NCBI GenBank assembly: GCA_032173965.1
Contig: CM063288.1
Location: 15,418,501-15,482,500 of the forward strand
Origin: Sitta carolinensis
Taxonomy: Eukaryota > Chordata > Aves > Passeriformes > Sittidae
DNA length: 64,000 nt
Reading direction: 5' to 3'
In this document: one piece after another, positions 1 to 11,600 of the stretch
How the letters are laid out: every line of letters starts with the position of its first letter
Numbering within the stretch: position 1 is the stretch's first letter
Translations under genes and position numbers: made by a program
Notes under the pieces: model-generated
What the model saw: only the letters and a program-made list of their open reading frames with translations
Told to the model about the DNA's origin: nothing
Database searches by the model: none

Positions 1-178
1 GAAGCCATCTCCTAACAAGATACAGCATTGCCAACCACCCCATACACATCTACTCCAAGCTCTCTAGATTACAAACACTTTGGATATAAAGTATTTACAG
101 TGGTATTTCAACATACAGTAACAGAATGAGAGGAAGGGAATAAAATTAGAGAGGGAAAAGTTGAACAATTTAACAAAC

Positions 179-3100
179 CTGGTTCTCCATGTAAGAGAAT
201 TGCCTGTTAGCCTCCTTCTGTGTGGCTCGGCTGCCCAGCACACCTCCAAAGCTGCCAGATCCTTGTGAGGGTTTCCCAGCTGACAGAAAAAGTACACAAT
301 ATTTGATTTGTCATTTATCATACTGGAATTTTTATTTGCAAAATGTATAGCTAGAGTTGATTTTGGAAACGGCATGCTAGATTTCTTGCCAACAGACTAA
401 AATATTCTGAATGCAGAGACATAAGCATGTGTTTATGGATATCCCTCATACTGGTCATTTAGCCACTTGGCAGCAAACTTCCTATCCTTAAAAAGAACAA
501 AATAAAGTAAGTAAAATGAAAAATGAAGAGACTGTGCATAGGCGATTGACAAACAATCTTTCAAAAACTGACACACAACATACACAAACCCTGTATGTTA
601 ACTTCTGATTATTGTTCAGCATGAGAAAGTTATAAAACAAAAAAAAAATCTGGGGTCTGAGGCCAGAAAGAAGCATTTACAGAAATTCAAAGAAATCCAG
701 GAACACATGGAAGACAAAATGTACTGAAGATGTGTGTTGGTTTTGGCTGAAGCAGAGTTAATTTTCTTCACAGTAGCGAGGATAGGGCTATGTTTTGGAT
801 TTGTGCTGGAAATAGTGCTGATAAAGAGATGTTATAGTTATTCCCAAGCTCTGCTTACAAAGACTCAAGGCCTTTTCTGCTGCTCACATCACCCCTGAGG
901 AAGCAGGGGTGCACAGAAAGCCAGGAGGGGACACAAACGGGACAGCTGACCTCAACTGACCACAGGGATATCCCACACCATGTGGCATCATGCTCAGTGT
1001 ATAAAGCTAGGGAAGAAGTAATGGAGGCACAGTGATGGTGTTTGTCTTCTTAAGTCACCATCACACATGATAGACTCCTGTTTTCTTGAAGATGGCTGAA
1101 CACCTGTCTGCCCACAGGGCATTTGCTTTGCTTGTGTGCACAGCTCTTGCTTTACTTACTAAACTGTTTTTGTCTCTACCCACAAGTTTCCTCATTTTCA
1201 TTTTTCTCATTGTCTTCCCAACCCCACTGGGAAGAGTGAGTGAGCAGATGCTTGGGGCTTAGCTGTTGTTTGATATGATCAAACTACAATAAGATGGGAA
1301 AAAGAAAACACAACACCTCTTCATAACGTTATAACATGATTTACAACAATTGCACTTACCAGTATGAACCCTGTCTTGATGGACTGCATCCAAATACATC
1401 CGCATTTCATTTGCATCTTTAAATGGTACCTTATCAATTGTCAAGAAGCTGGTACATCTTAGTGTTTGCATCAGGCACACAGTTTTAATGTTATGGTCGT
1501 AACTGAAACAAGAAAGTGACTATGTTAACTAAACAACAAAAGTGCACAAAATAAATTTAACCAAAATTCCAAACAAAATATTTCAAATAGACAAGACAAG
1601 AGAGACTCCCACCAAAATACTTCTCCTTGCTCCACTTTAAGGAAATATTAAACCTCATAGAATTAGTAAAATCTGTGACCTCAGCATATGACAGAACTGT
1701 AGGGGCAGTATCACTATTGCCCAACAGTCTCTAGTCCTGGATAAGCTTTCTGAAACTTGCTTTCCTACTGAGTGTGACATTTGTAAATGTAAAGGAAAAA
1801 AAACTTTATGAAGTCCCATTTAGTGAAAACTTCCACATAAAGTGCAAAATACAATTTAAGATAGGGGAGGTTTCAAGAATTAAACTCACTTCACCATTTG
1901 TTCCCAGAGAAGACAGATTTGAAATGGCTTAAAAAGTCTGCTGAGGGAGTAAGTCAGTAAGAAACTTGCTTAGTCTGTATGCAACATCATAACAATTAAG
2001 TGGTGTCAAAACTTTCAGCATTATGGTTGAGCACAAGAATAACTTTAATAAGACTTTGTGCTCCCTAATGATGCTGCTACTACTTTATAATAACCTTACT
2101 TGTTACTTCATGCTAAGTCAAGTACAAAAACTGGCTAAGGTTCTACTACTCATGCAGTCTGATGGTAGCTCAAAAAGACTGAGAAAGTAAAAGACACTCC
2201 ATGTCCAACAAAGAGATTTCTTTTTTTCCGTTAATATCTCTAGCTTCTTGGAAAAGCAATCTATATACAACAGCAGTTTGTAAAGGGACTGGAAAACCAC
2301 CTCGATCAGAAACTAAAGGTTTGTTTTAATGGGAACATTACACTTTTGAAACACTTTGTGTTCAATCCTTGTATTTTGGGTTCAGGGGCTTTTTTGTGGG
2401 CTGTTGGGATTTTATTTTAAATATAAGCTAAAAATAAATTCAAAGACCTAAGAACTGAGTAATAGGCTCCAAGTTTTTCATGCTGTCTTAAAACACTGAG
2501 CCAAGTGCAAAGAGATTACAATTACTTCACCATCTCAGTGCAAAACAACCCATTTCAACGCAAAATGCTGTCAGGAGACTCCATCCATACTCTTCATGCA
2601 CCTATTATGAACCAGTCAGCATCACAAAGTTTTGGCAGGGGCAAGGAAACAAAGTACTTCTCTTAATAATATCTAGGACAACTTAGTGAAAGCTCTGAAA
2701 CATCTCTAAAACATCACCTGACAGAAGAAATTTGATGACGCACCAGTCACTGTAGAAAGAAATATAACGCTGCATCCACCCAAACCTCCCATTACTGAAA
2801 AGTAAAAACAGGCAGGGAAATCACTCAGTCCTCTCAGAGCAGGTTGTAAAAAGACCCAGGGAATCCTTAGCTCCTTCTAAAGCAAGATCATCAGGAATTT
2901 GTCACACCTGAAGTGGCATGCCGACAGCCTGGGGCCGTCTCACACAAACTACCTTCCAACACAAGCCTCCTCCTCTTCCTTTGCTGCAGCCCCTGCTTCA
3001 GGGTGGTTTATCACCTACTCCACTAGATCCTGCATTCAGTCCTTTCCACAAATTTCTGTGAAAACCCTCCACTGAGCTCACAAAGAGATCTGACAAGTGC

Positions 3101-4466
3101 CAAAGAGAGCAGAAGTGAGAGGCTGGGAAAAAAATCTGCCCCTTTAGGCCACGGTTGGCTGTTCTGTAGGCTCATCCTCCCTGTGGAACCTCCCCTCGAG
3201 TTGCTGTCACACCACATCACTCATCCAGGCAGAAAGCAGTGTGTGAGAACAAGCATCCAGGGAACGCACAAGGGGAAGACAAGACTGCTCTCCTCAGGAG
3301 CAACATGGTCCAACAGTGGATTAAACCAAACCTGCAGCCACAGCAGCGCACATGAGAAGGCAGAGACTCTTTACAAGTCTACAGCGACACAGGTGGGAAC
3401 AGTCCACAGCTAACAATTTCCTCATGGCCTTGATTTTAAGGCAACACCAGTTGTCAGATCCTTTGCTGAGACTTTTCAGCACACTAAGGCAGCAAAAAAC
3501 CTAACCTTTCAAAAAGAAATTAACTTTTTTTCATAGCATCTGCACACAGAAATGAATGGCTCAGAGAACAGACTAGTGAACATTCCTGATGAAAAAACCA
3601 GTGACATGAAAGAGCAGAAACATACAGATCAGTTTAGGCTGTTGCAAAGTTGCTAGATACGATGTGATTTTTCTTCTTCCAACTGCTCTTGTGTCGTTTA
3701 CATATTTTTAAAACAGGTATGTATTTCCTACAGAAAAAGCACTCTACTTTTGATTTGGGGAATTCTGCACAAAATCTAGGAAGACTGACCTGAAAACATC
3801 TGTAGAATGAGAAAAATTTTGGCTGAGTATTTCAAGAGAATAACAGTGATCTGCATTTAAAACCTAAAACTGTAACAATTAACGTTCAGCAAAGTCTTGC
3901 AAAAGACTACGGGTGTGTTAACACCATTACACTTCAGCTGGGGAAACAGCTAGTATAGAGTGGTCAAGATCTTCTCTAGAGAACGCAAATGTGCCAGTAA
4001 CAGAAAGGTTACGGATTCCAAAAATCCAAAACATGAGCCACGATGCTCTACACTTCTGCAACTTTTCTCTGTTTTTTTGGTTCTTCCCATTCAGTGGTAT
4101 TTCACTGCCAACCTTGGTAGATCCTTTAACAATACGTGTAAATAATTTACTGGAGAGTTATACATAGGGATTAATGTTCAGGAAACGAGGAACATGAAAC
4201 AGTGACAGAGGGAAGTCTGCAGGACACTTAATAGCCTTGAAGAGGACAGCTGCTCACGAGAGAGCACAACCCATGCACTGTTAAAACAAAAGCCTTAATG
4301 TCTGGCATACCTGAAACGTGGCTGGAATTCCTCCAACATTGTAGTGAACTACTAGATTCACTTTGTTGTCCTTCTCCACGATTTCAAAGCTTCCTTCTTT
4401 CCATTTCGTAATCCCAGTCTGCATGCTGCGCATCCGGACAGGTCCGTGCACCTTTAACAGAGCCAT
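179..4466 (-). CDS. USP37: USP37, ubiquitin-specific protease 37, 5' coding exons (partial, frame broken)
   Basis: Three coding exons are visible on the minus strand: 4311-4466 (start ATG at 4466, 52 codons), 1360-1502 and 179-279; the gene continues past the left edge. The first exon begins MALLKVHGP and contains SMQTGITKWKEGSFEIVEK, nearly identical to the N-terminal PH-like region I recall for human USP37. The third exon (GKPSQGSGSFGGVLGSR) also matches. In the family this cysteine protease trims K48- and K11-linked ubiquitin chains and acts in S-phase entry; the catalytic domain is not in this window. The middle exon is odd: with canonical splicing it reads out of frame (exon 1 ends in phase 0, but the homologous frame begins one base into exon 1360-1502), and it lacks about ten codons relative to human. 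An LTR lies 69 bp beyond its donor. A likely 5' UTR acceptor is at 4517, giving an exon 4311-4516. Confidence 0.9.
280..1359 (-). other. USP37 intron holding an LTR
   Basis: This is the intron between USP37 exons 1360-1502 and 179-279. It has donor GTAAGTGC (1359 downward) and an acceptor ending TTTCTGTCAG at 280. About half of it is the LTR at 733-1290. I see no coding sequence in the rest. Confidence 0.8.
733..1290 (+). mobile_element. Solo LTR, avian ERVL-like endogenous retrovirus
   Basis: The stretch begins TGTGTTGGTTTTGGCTG and runs through a GC-mixed U3-like part, a TATAAA at about 1000-1005, and a pyrimidine-rich tail with a GGGAAGAGTGAGTGAGCAG motif. This order and wording match the abundant ERVL-type LTRs I recall from passerine and other neoavian genomes. 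The hexamer AAGATG flanks it at 727-732 and 1291-1296, a plausible target-site duplication. No internal retroviral genes are present, so it is a solo LTR. It is antisense to USP37 and ends 69 bp from the donor of exon 1360-1502. The exact family and the terminal 2-3 bases are uncertain. Confidence 0.8.
1503..4310 (-). other. USP37 2.8-kb intron, no further feature recognised
   Basis: The intron starts with donor GTATGCCAGA (4310 downward) and ends with a TTTCTTGTTTCAG acceptor at 1503. The sequence is AT-rich and unique-looking, without a recognisable repeat or exon. I looked here for a better-preserved copy of the exon that is damaged at 1360-1502 and found none. Confidence 0.6.
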
Positions 4467-5542
4467 GCTGTCTCACAGAAAGCGGCTAACGAGTAAGTAT
4501 GCTCCACCTTAAAAACCTGTTAACAAGGAGAAATAATGGCTAAAGGAAGACAGAAGCATGGCTTGAACTTTCCGAAGAAGTTTGGCAGAACCGTTTCACT
4601 GCTTTTAAACACAGTGAGGAAGAGACGGACAGTAGTGAAGGAAACCTAGATTAATAAAATCCCAGTATGAACAGCAGTGCACCGATTCCTTACTGCTGAG
4701 ACGTGAGCAGACACAACAGAACTCCTCAAAACCCCTTAACTTCAACTGATCTAACGAAAGGGGGGGAAAAACAAAAGTGCTCGAAGAAAGCCAATATAAG
4801 ATGGGAACATACGTTTTGGAGGAAGCCTAAGCCTAAGAAAGAAAACGAACTCGTTTCTGACGGCACGGGACCCGCGGTCACCGGGCGGGGCCCGGACGGG
4901 GGTCTCCGGCTTCCCCCGCTGTTCTCCGCCCGGGAAAGCCACGGGCCCGGGGGCGTCACAGCACCAAGTGATCGGAACGCGCGGCGAAGCGTATTCCCGA
5001 TAAAAAGCAGAAGGAATGAATGGAGCGGCCCCTGCGCGCAGCCCGGCAGGCGCTGCCCGGGAGGTTCCCCCCGGGCATCCCGCGCTCGGGCGCCGCCGCT
5101 CCCGGCCCGGCCTTGCCGGTGGCCCCGCTCTTCCCGGGCCTGGCCCCGCTCCCCTTCCGCCGCACAGGGGCACGGAGAGCACGGGAGCGCCGCCCGCCCC
5201 GGCCGGGCCGCTCTGAGGGCAAGCAGTCGCCGCACGGCGGGAGGGGCACGCGGCCGGCGGGAGCGGGTAGGAGTCGGCGGCGGGAATCCCCGGTACCTGC
5301 GTCCCGGCGCGTCCCGCGGAGCCCGGGGCCAGGCCCGGGGGGCGGGGAAGGGGCGGCGGCGGATGGCGGGAACCGGCCACAGCAGCGCGAACGGCGCGCA
5401 ACGCGCGCCCGCTCACGTCAGCGCGGCAGCGCCTTCCCGGCGCGCCCCGCGCGCGCCCGCTCCGCGCGCAAGCGCCGGCCCCGCCCGGCCCCGTCCCGGC
5501 GTGCCCCGCGGGGCGGGTGAGAGGTCGAGCGGCGGCGCGTCG

Positions 5543-5543
5543 A

Positions 5544-5589
<46 letters not shown>

Positions 5590-5593
5590 TTGA
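5543..5593 (+). CDS. Polyalanine upstream ORF in a GCG repeat, CNOT9 5' leader
   Basis: An ATG at 5543 (context TCGATGG) opens a 16-codon frame: M-A-A-V-T followed by eleven alanines, then TGA at 5591-5593. The alanines come from an uninterrupted (GCG)n tract at about 5555-5589. It ends 32 bases before the CNOT9 ATG and is in another frame. Whether it lies in the mRNA depends on the start site, which I cannot determine. Confidence 0.5.
5555..5589 (+). repeat. (GCG)n trinucleotide microsatellite
   Basis: About eleven uninterrupted GCG units lie in the probable CNOT9 5' leader. Such tracts are length-variable in vertebrates. Confidence 0.9.
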
Positions 5594-5625
5594 GGCGGCC
5601 CCGGCCCCGCTCCCACCCTCTGACC

Positions 5626-8600
5626 ATGCACAGCCTGGCCACGGCCGCGGTGAGCGCGCGGTTCCGCGCCCCGCCGGGCGCCGGTGGGACGGCGCTGGGG
5701 ATGAGGCCCCGTTGCGCGGGCCGTGCGGGGAGCGGGAGCGCGGCCGCTTGTGGCCGCGGGGGGAACTTGAGGCCGCGGGGTCCGGTGAGCTCCGTCCCCT
5801 CGGCATCACCGGCGGGCTCCGTTTGGTAGCTGCCGCACTCCGGCTGCTCCCTTGGGCTGCTCCGTGCCGGCGGTGCGGGATCTGCCGTGGCGTGGCTCGT
5901 CCAGGGCCTGGAGGGTTTCCCTGCTGGGTGCCCCGGCTCTGCCTCGAGTGCCTCATGCAGGGCTTTCCCTCGCTCCCCCTTGCCTGCCGTGCTCCCTCCC
6001 TGCGCCTGGATGCCTCCTGGAGCGAATCAGTGTTTTAAGGTCCTTTAAAGAATCGCTAGCAATGATAGCGGCAAAAGCAGGTTTAATGCAAAAGCAGAAG
6101 CCTGACAGATTTCGTTGTTGAGGTTTGCTCTGCTGCTTAAAAGCACATAGAGGAAAAGCAAACATAAGTCTAAAGTAAATTAATCTACAACCAAAATAAA
6201 TAAAATAAGAATTATCCACAAAGTGTGTGGAGGGGGCAGAGCAGGGAAGAAAAGGATAAGGATAGGAAAGGGTAGGATAAGAAGAGATAAGGAAAACTTT
6301 CCCGCTGGTACACAAGGTTCAGAGTAGATCTTCTTTAAGCGACCTTAAAACACTCATCTGGGACACCTCTGTGTGCCCAGTCACCTCTGCCCTCTGGGGA
6401 GCTGTTTTACTGCTGGCCTTGACTGCAGAGGGAAAGAGTAGGTATTGAACAGCCCCTCAGGGCAGCAGATGCTGCCTGTTCCTGCTCCCCTTTTGTCCCC
6501 GTGCAGTGCAGTACTGTCTATAGCTGGTGCTTGCCCTCATCCCCTCAGGAAGCTGCCAAGATTGGATATGGTGACTGATGTTCAGGCTGGCAGGAGTAGG
6601 ATGGTACCTTGTCCTGGTGGGTTCAAAAATGGAAACTGAGTTTGAAGGATGTGGTTATTGCTTTGTATCTCCCAAGTGATGTGCTTTGTGTTTTGGTTTT
6701 CACTTCTCCAAATGCGTATTCATGGCATGTGTAAGACGTCCCAGAGCTGATTGAGTCTTGTGTGTACTGAGTGTAGAAGGTGTATTGCAAAACCAGCAGT
6801 TAGAGTTGTTTCAAATGAACTTAGCCCGGTGGTCTGGTTGGACTAACGAGCTAATGAGTGGGTAAAGTTTTGATGAACAGGAGTTAGAGAACTTCTTAAG
6901 TTTTTCCTCTTTGTTTAAATGCTTGTTCTTGGTGTGCTGTCAAATACTTCTGATTTAAAGTACTGTTCTCCAGAGCATGGAAGGGTGTACCAGATCAGGT
7001 AGACTCTCTTAATCAGCATTTACACTTTTATAGCACTGTAATTCCTAAGTTTTTGTTGAAATCCATGAAGGACTACCATTATACATATCTCCCATTAATT
7101 CTGTCTGTGTTCCAGTTACCTCTCTTTTTTAAAGACAATTTTAACAAAAAAAAATTTATTTCAGAATAGAAATCAACTTTATTTTAAGGCTCACTTGAAT
7201 GTATATTTAATTTATGCATAGTTTATGCTAGCTGGTAGTTCTATATTGAAATGTTTCCTACCACAGTTATTGTGCTTAGATTGAAGGTGACAGGAAGGGT
7301 TTGGCTCTGGAGATGTGTTCAGGACCTGTGGTAAATTAAGTCACCTCTTAGCAAGGCCATGAATTGGCTCAGGAATCTCTTTGGGTATTGTGAACACTGC
7401 TGTGATAAAGCTGTGGTGGGCTAGAGCAGTGGTCTTCATACAGTGATGCTGATGGCAGAGCTGACGCTTAGGTTTCCAGCCTGAGGATATCACAGAATGC
7501 TCGAGAATGGACTGAAACCAGTAAATGTACCTGTAATTGGCTGTGGGGCATTGAGAGCCCTGCTGGAATCAGCTAATTCACTGCCATGGAAGTTCAAAGC
7601 TCATTTTTGGTGTTTCTGAATGGATGGGCTATCAAAATAGTGTAAAAAACACATTAGTCAGTTAGTCAGTGTCCAGCTTTGGCTGACCAGGACTTTTATC
7701 ACTGTGCCTAGCAGGTGCTGCTCAATTAGGAAGAGAAGGCCATTTTCCTAAATCAATTTGTTATGTGATTATTAGAGAAGTCTTTTCTCCAAGAAGGACA
7801 GAAGGTGTTACAAGATTTTTCCTGATGTAATGCGGTTGATAAGTTTTTCTTTCCCTTTGTGCAAAAGAAAGTCTGCCCGGCTGGGTTCTGTCCTGGAGCT
7901 TGCAAGATTTGTGTGGCCCTCAGGGTTCCCCAGAATTTTGGGTCTTAGAGGGAGAAGAAGAAACAATAATGAAATAGGGGATTAGGGAAAAAATTCATCT
8001 TTTCATTTAAACTAAAACAAAAGGAGCAACTGTAGAGCCTAAGAAAAGCGGTTTGTTCTGGCTAAGGCAGATATTGGACATTATAAACTTAATTGTGTGG
8101 AAAATCTACTTAGTGTTCTCTAGGGATCACAAGCACATGATTGTGCTTTTAAGGGGTCAATGTATTTAAGCTTACAGGAACTGAAACTTCAAGTGAGTCT
8201 AGAAAAATAGATGGAAGCTTAAGATAATACAATTATAACAACATTACTGCTACACTGCTTGTCAGTCCACCATCCCACATGAAAACAAACGAGCTCTGTT
8301 CATTCTCCTCTCTTTTTGAGCTTTAATGTAGAAGTTAGCATTGCAATTGCAGTTGTAGGGGAACAAGAAACTTAGCAGGATCACTAATTTAGTTTGAGAT
8401 TTTGGGGAGAAAAATTACAAATTGAGTATAGGTGAGTGTCCTGGTTCTGGTCAGAGCAGAGCTAATTTTTGCAGTGGACAGGAGGGAGGATAGCTAGGCC
8501 CCAGAGATTATTCTGTACCACCTCACATCATTTTTCAGGGAGGGAGGAAAGACTTGATTTGGTTGGGGCTAGTGTGGCCCAGGAAGCAATTGGGTATTGT

Positions 8601-11600
8601 AGGGTGGGTTCTGTGGGGTGAATAATAACTTTTCTTTTCTTGTACCCTCTGTCACTTACATTAGTTATTAGTTTTCTTACCTCATTGCTGTTTCCAGTAA
8701 ATTGTTCCTATCTCAATCTGTGATCTTTACCTTTTGTGCCTCCAATTCCCCTTTTCATCTTGGAGCAGGGGAGCTGGGAGGGGAAGGAGGGAATGAGTGA
8801 GTAACAAGTGGTTTGGAGTGGTTTCAGTGGGAACACTAAATTGGAGAATACCATCTCTAAACCATGAGAGTGAGAAAAAAAGGATAGGAGGAAATATGAA
8901 CAGCTAAAAAAGTATTTGAGCCCTAGAGTACAGGGACTGATAACACTACATTGGCTTATATATGAGCATTTAAGTTAAGTAATGCAACGAAAGTGGCTGG
9001 AGGAGAGAGAAATAATACAGCTGGGGAAGAATCTCTTTGGACGTGACTATGGATATAAAATGGGGATAAACAGAGGAGGGAAACCTTTGCAGGCATAGAG
9101 AAAAAAAGCTGTTGGTGTCTGCCAAAGGTTTAGAAGTCTCTCTCCATCCTTCCTGCATCCCTTCTGGGACTGTCTCTGCCATTTGGCTTCAGGTCTTGTT
9201 GCAGCCACTTTCAGTTCCTGAGTTCTCCTGTGTGTCTTGGTGGTGAACTGCTTGGTGACAGTGTTGCTGTCAGTGCAGGAGGGGCTCTGCTTGCATCTGT
9301 TGTGGGAGCACATGAAGAGTGTCAGCTGGGGTTAAAAAAGAAGGAAATAAAAACGTCCTGTTCTCAGCCAGGATCACCGTGCACAGAGGGATGTGGAGCT
9401 GGTTGCAAGCTGGTAGGGCTGGCTCTGTACCAACAAGGCTGTGCTTGGCTTCAGTAACAACCACTGCAGCAGTGTTTGTAAAGGTTCTGACCTGGCTTTT
9501 GGAAGTGTTCACACAGGAGGTTTTAGTGATGGTTTTTGTCTTCCTCAAAATTTTCTATCTGAGTCACCAAACTATCTCCTTAGGAAGCCTGCAGAGCATT
9601 TGTTTGCACCAAGTGCTGCTTGCGCCAGCAGAGGCAGGAGACAAAGTTTCAGTGAAAGACTTGTGCCTTGCTTTCTCTACAGCAATTACGATACAGTTCC
9701 TCTTTTCCCTCTTCTTCCTTGTTGTTTTTTTAATTGAGAACTTGATGATCTTGATATCATTCTTTCACTGATGTTTCAAGAGAGGCAGAAGCAAAATCTG
9801 GATTTCTTCTGAGTAGTAGGAAATGTGTCTTGGCTAGGAATACTGATCTGCCTTTCTCTGGGGTTATTTTGAACAGGAATCAAATAATCCTGAGATCTTT
9901 CACAAAGTCATTCTTGAAAAATTCCCTTTTAGCTCCATGCATGTGAACAATGTACCTGTTACCAATATGAGCCATTGGTAACAGCAGCTGTTACTGGCCA
10001 CTGGCTGTGGCCAGTGTCGTGCTGATGGTGAAGTAGTGAAAATTTTTCTGGTATTTGAATGAATATTTTTCTCATGTGCATTGAGTGAATCTCATTGGCA
10101 GTTTCCAATGTCATGGGTGTTTGTGGAGAGAAAAAGGTAACCTCTGTCTTACTCTGAATCTGTGGAGTCTTGCACTTGAAGCATGACCAAATGCGTGCTA
10201 AATGCACGTGGAGCAAATGGTAGCTGGCTGAAGTGTGTGTCGCTCCCTAGGAGCTCTGCTGGCACAGATGGGCAGCAGCTTGGCTCTCACTGCTCAATGA
10301 GGTTACAAAGGTACTGCTTGACAAGGGGATTAAGAGAGACTTAACAAGTCAAGCCAGGAAATAAAGCCTTAGAATTTCAAACAGGTGAAATACTAAGACT
10401 AATCTAAGGAAGGGATAGATCCATATCCAGAACATCTTAATAGAGCTTTAGGTCCTAGGCTCTCTCAGTCGTGAGTTTCTTTTTCTGTCAGATTGTGGGA
10501 ACGGTTTGGGTGAGAACTGGATGAGATATTTGGACTGAAGCTTCCCTGTCTCCCTTCCAGCCCGTGCCAACAGCACTGGCTCAGGTTGACCGTGAAAAGA
10601 TCTACCAATGGATCAATGAGCTGTCCAGCCCTGAGACACGGGAGAATGCACTGCTGGAGCTGAGCAAGAAGCGCGAGTCTGTGCCTGACCTCGCCCCGAT
10701 GCTGTGGCACTCCTTTGGCACGATCGCAGCACTCCTTCAGGTGGGTTGGGCCAGCGGCGTCTTTACTCCGTGGGGCAGCATCAGCATATTGTAGAGCTTG
10801 TGCATCCAGGAGGTGGATCTGGGGAGGAACTGGCGGGATCCCTTATTGCCATTGCTTGGGGATATGATCTTTGTTGGACCATGTGGTGAGGGGAGCAGAT
10901 TAAGGTTTGAATGCGCTCCTGTGACTCTGTGTCAAATTGACTCTGACCCAGTGCTGCCTTTGCCCGGGCAGCATGGTGGCTGCCATGTAACTTGAAAGTG
11001 ATGCTTGGTGAAAGCAGACTATTACCTGTTTTCATTGCACTTCTTTCCAGGCAAGTGCTTTGGTGTAGCTTTCTGATATTTTTCTCCTTTAACTTTCCAC
11101 TCTCTGTTAATTTTTAGGAAATTGTAAATATTTATCCATCAATCAACCCTCCGACTTTGACAGCCCATCAGTCCAACAGAGTCTGCAATGCGTTAGCTCT
11201 ACTACAGTGTGTTGCATCACATCCTGAAACAAGGTAAGTGCTTCCAAGTTGTCTGAGTTTTCTGAGGTATTGATATTGACACCTCAGTCCATGCGCTTGA
11301 CTTTAGAAGCACTTTAGGTCCTTTCTCTCCTTTTACTTGAGAGAAGAGAAACAGACAACAGAGCTGATAGGCAGCTGCCTGCTGCTTTTACTTGTTTGCA
11401 TGGATTATCAGGATGACAGCTTTATGGTCCTAAAAGCATTGCATTCCCTGGATCATGCTGAGGTCTTGCAAATTCTCAGAACATTGGGTTGTGGCAGCTT
11501 CTGGGAGGTCAGCCAGAGCTAAGGGTACCTTCGTGTCGAGTGCTGTGTGGAAGGATCCTTTAGCTTACAATTATTTAGACAAGGAGCTTGGTTAGAGCAC

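Larger units (their letters stand above)
4860..5900. promoter_or_regulatory. CpG island, divergent promoter of USP37 and CNOT9
   Basis: GC and CpG content rise sharply at about 4860 and fall after about 5900. The island separates the divergent start codons of USP37 (4466, minus) and CNOT9 (5626, plus). No convincing TATA box is visible, as expected for a housekeeping CpG promoter. Transcription start sites cannot be placed from sequence alone. The long open frames seen in all frames here are a by-product of high GC content. Confidence 0.85.

Noticed and set aside
4703..5956. Long open frames on both strands (up to 401 codons) across the USP37/CNOT9 CpG island
   Set aside because: Low-complexity Arg/Pro/Ala/Gly translations arise from GC-rich sequence with few stop codons. 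They overlap each other in several frames and show no domain.
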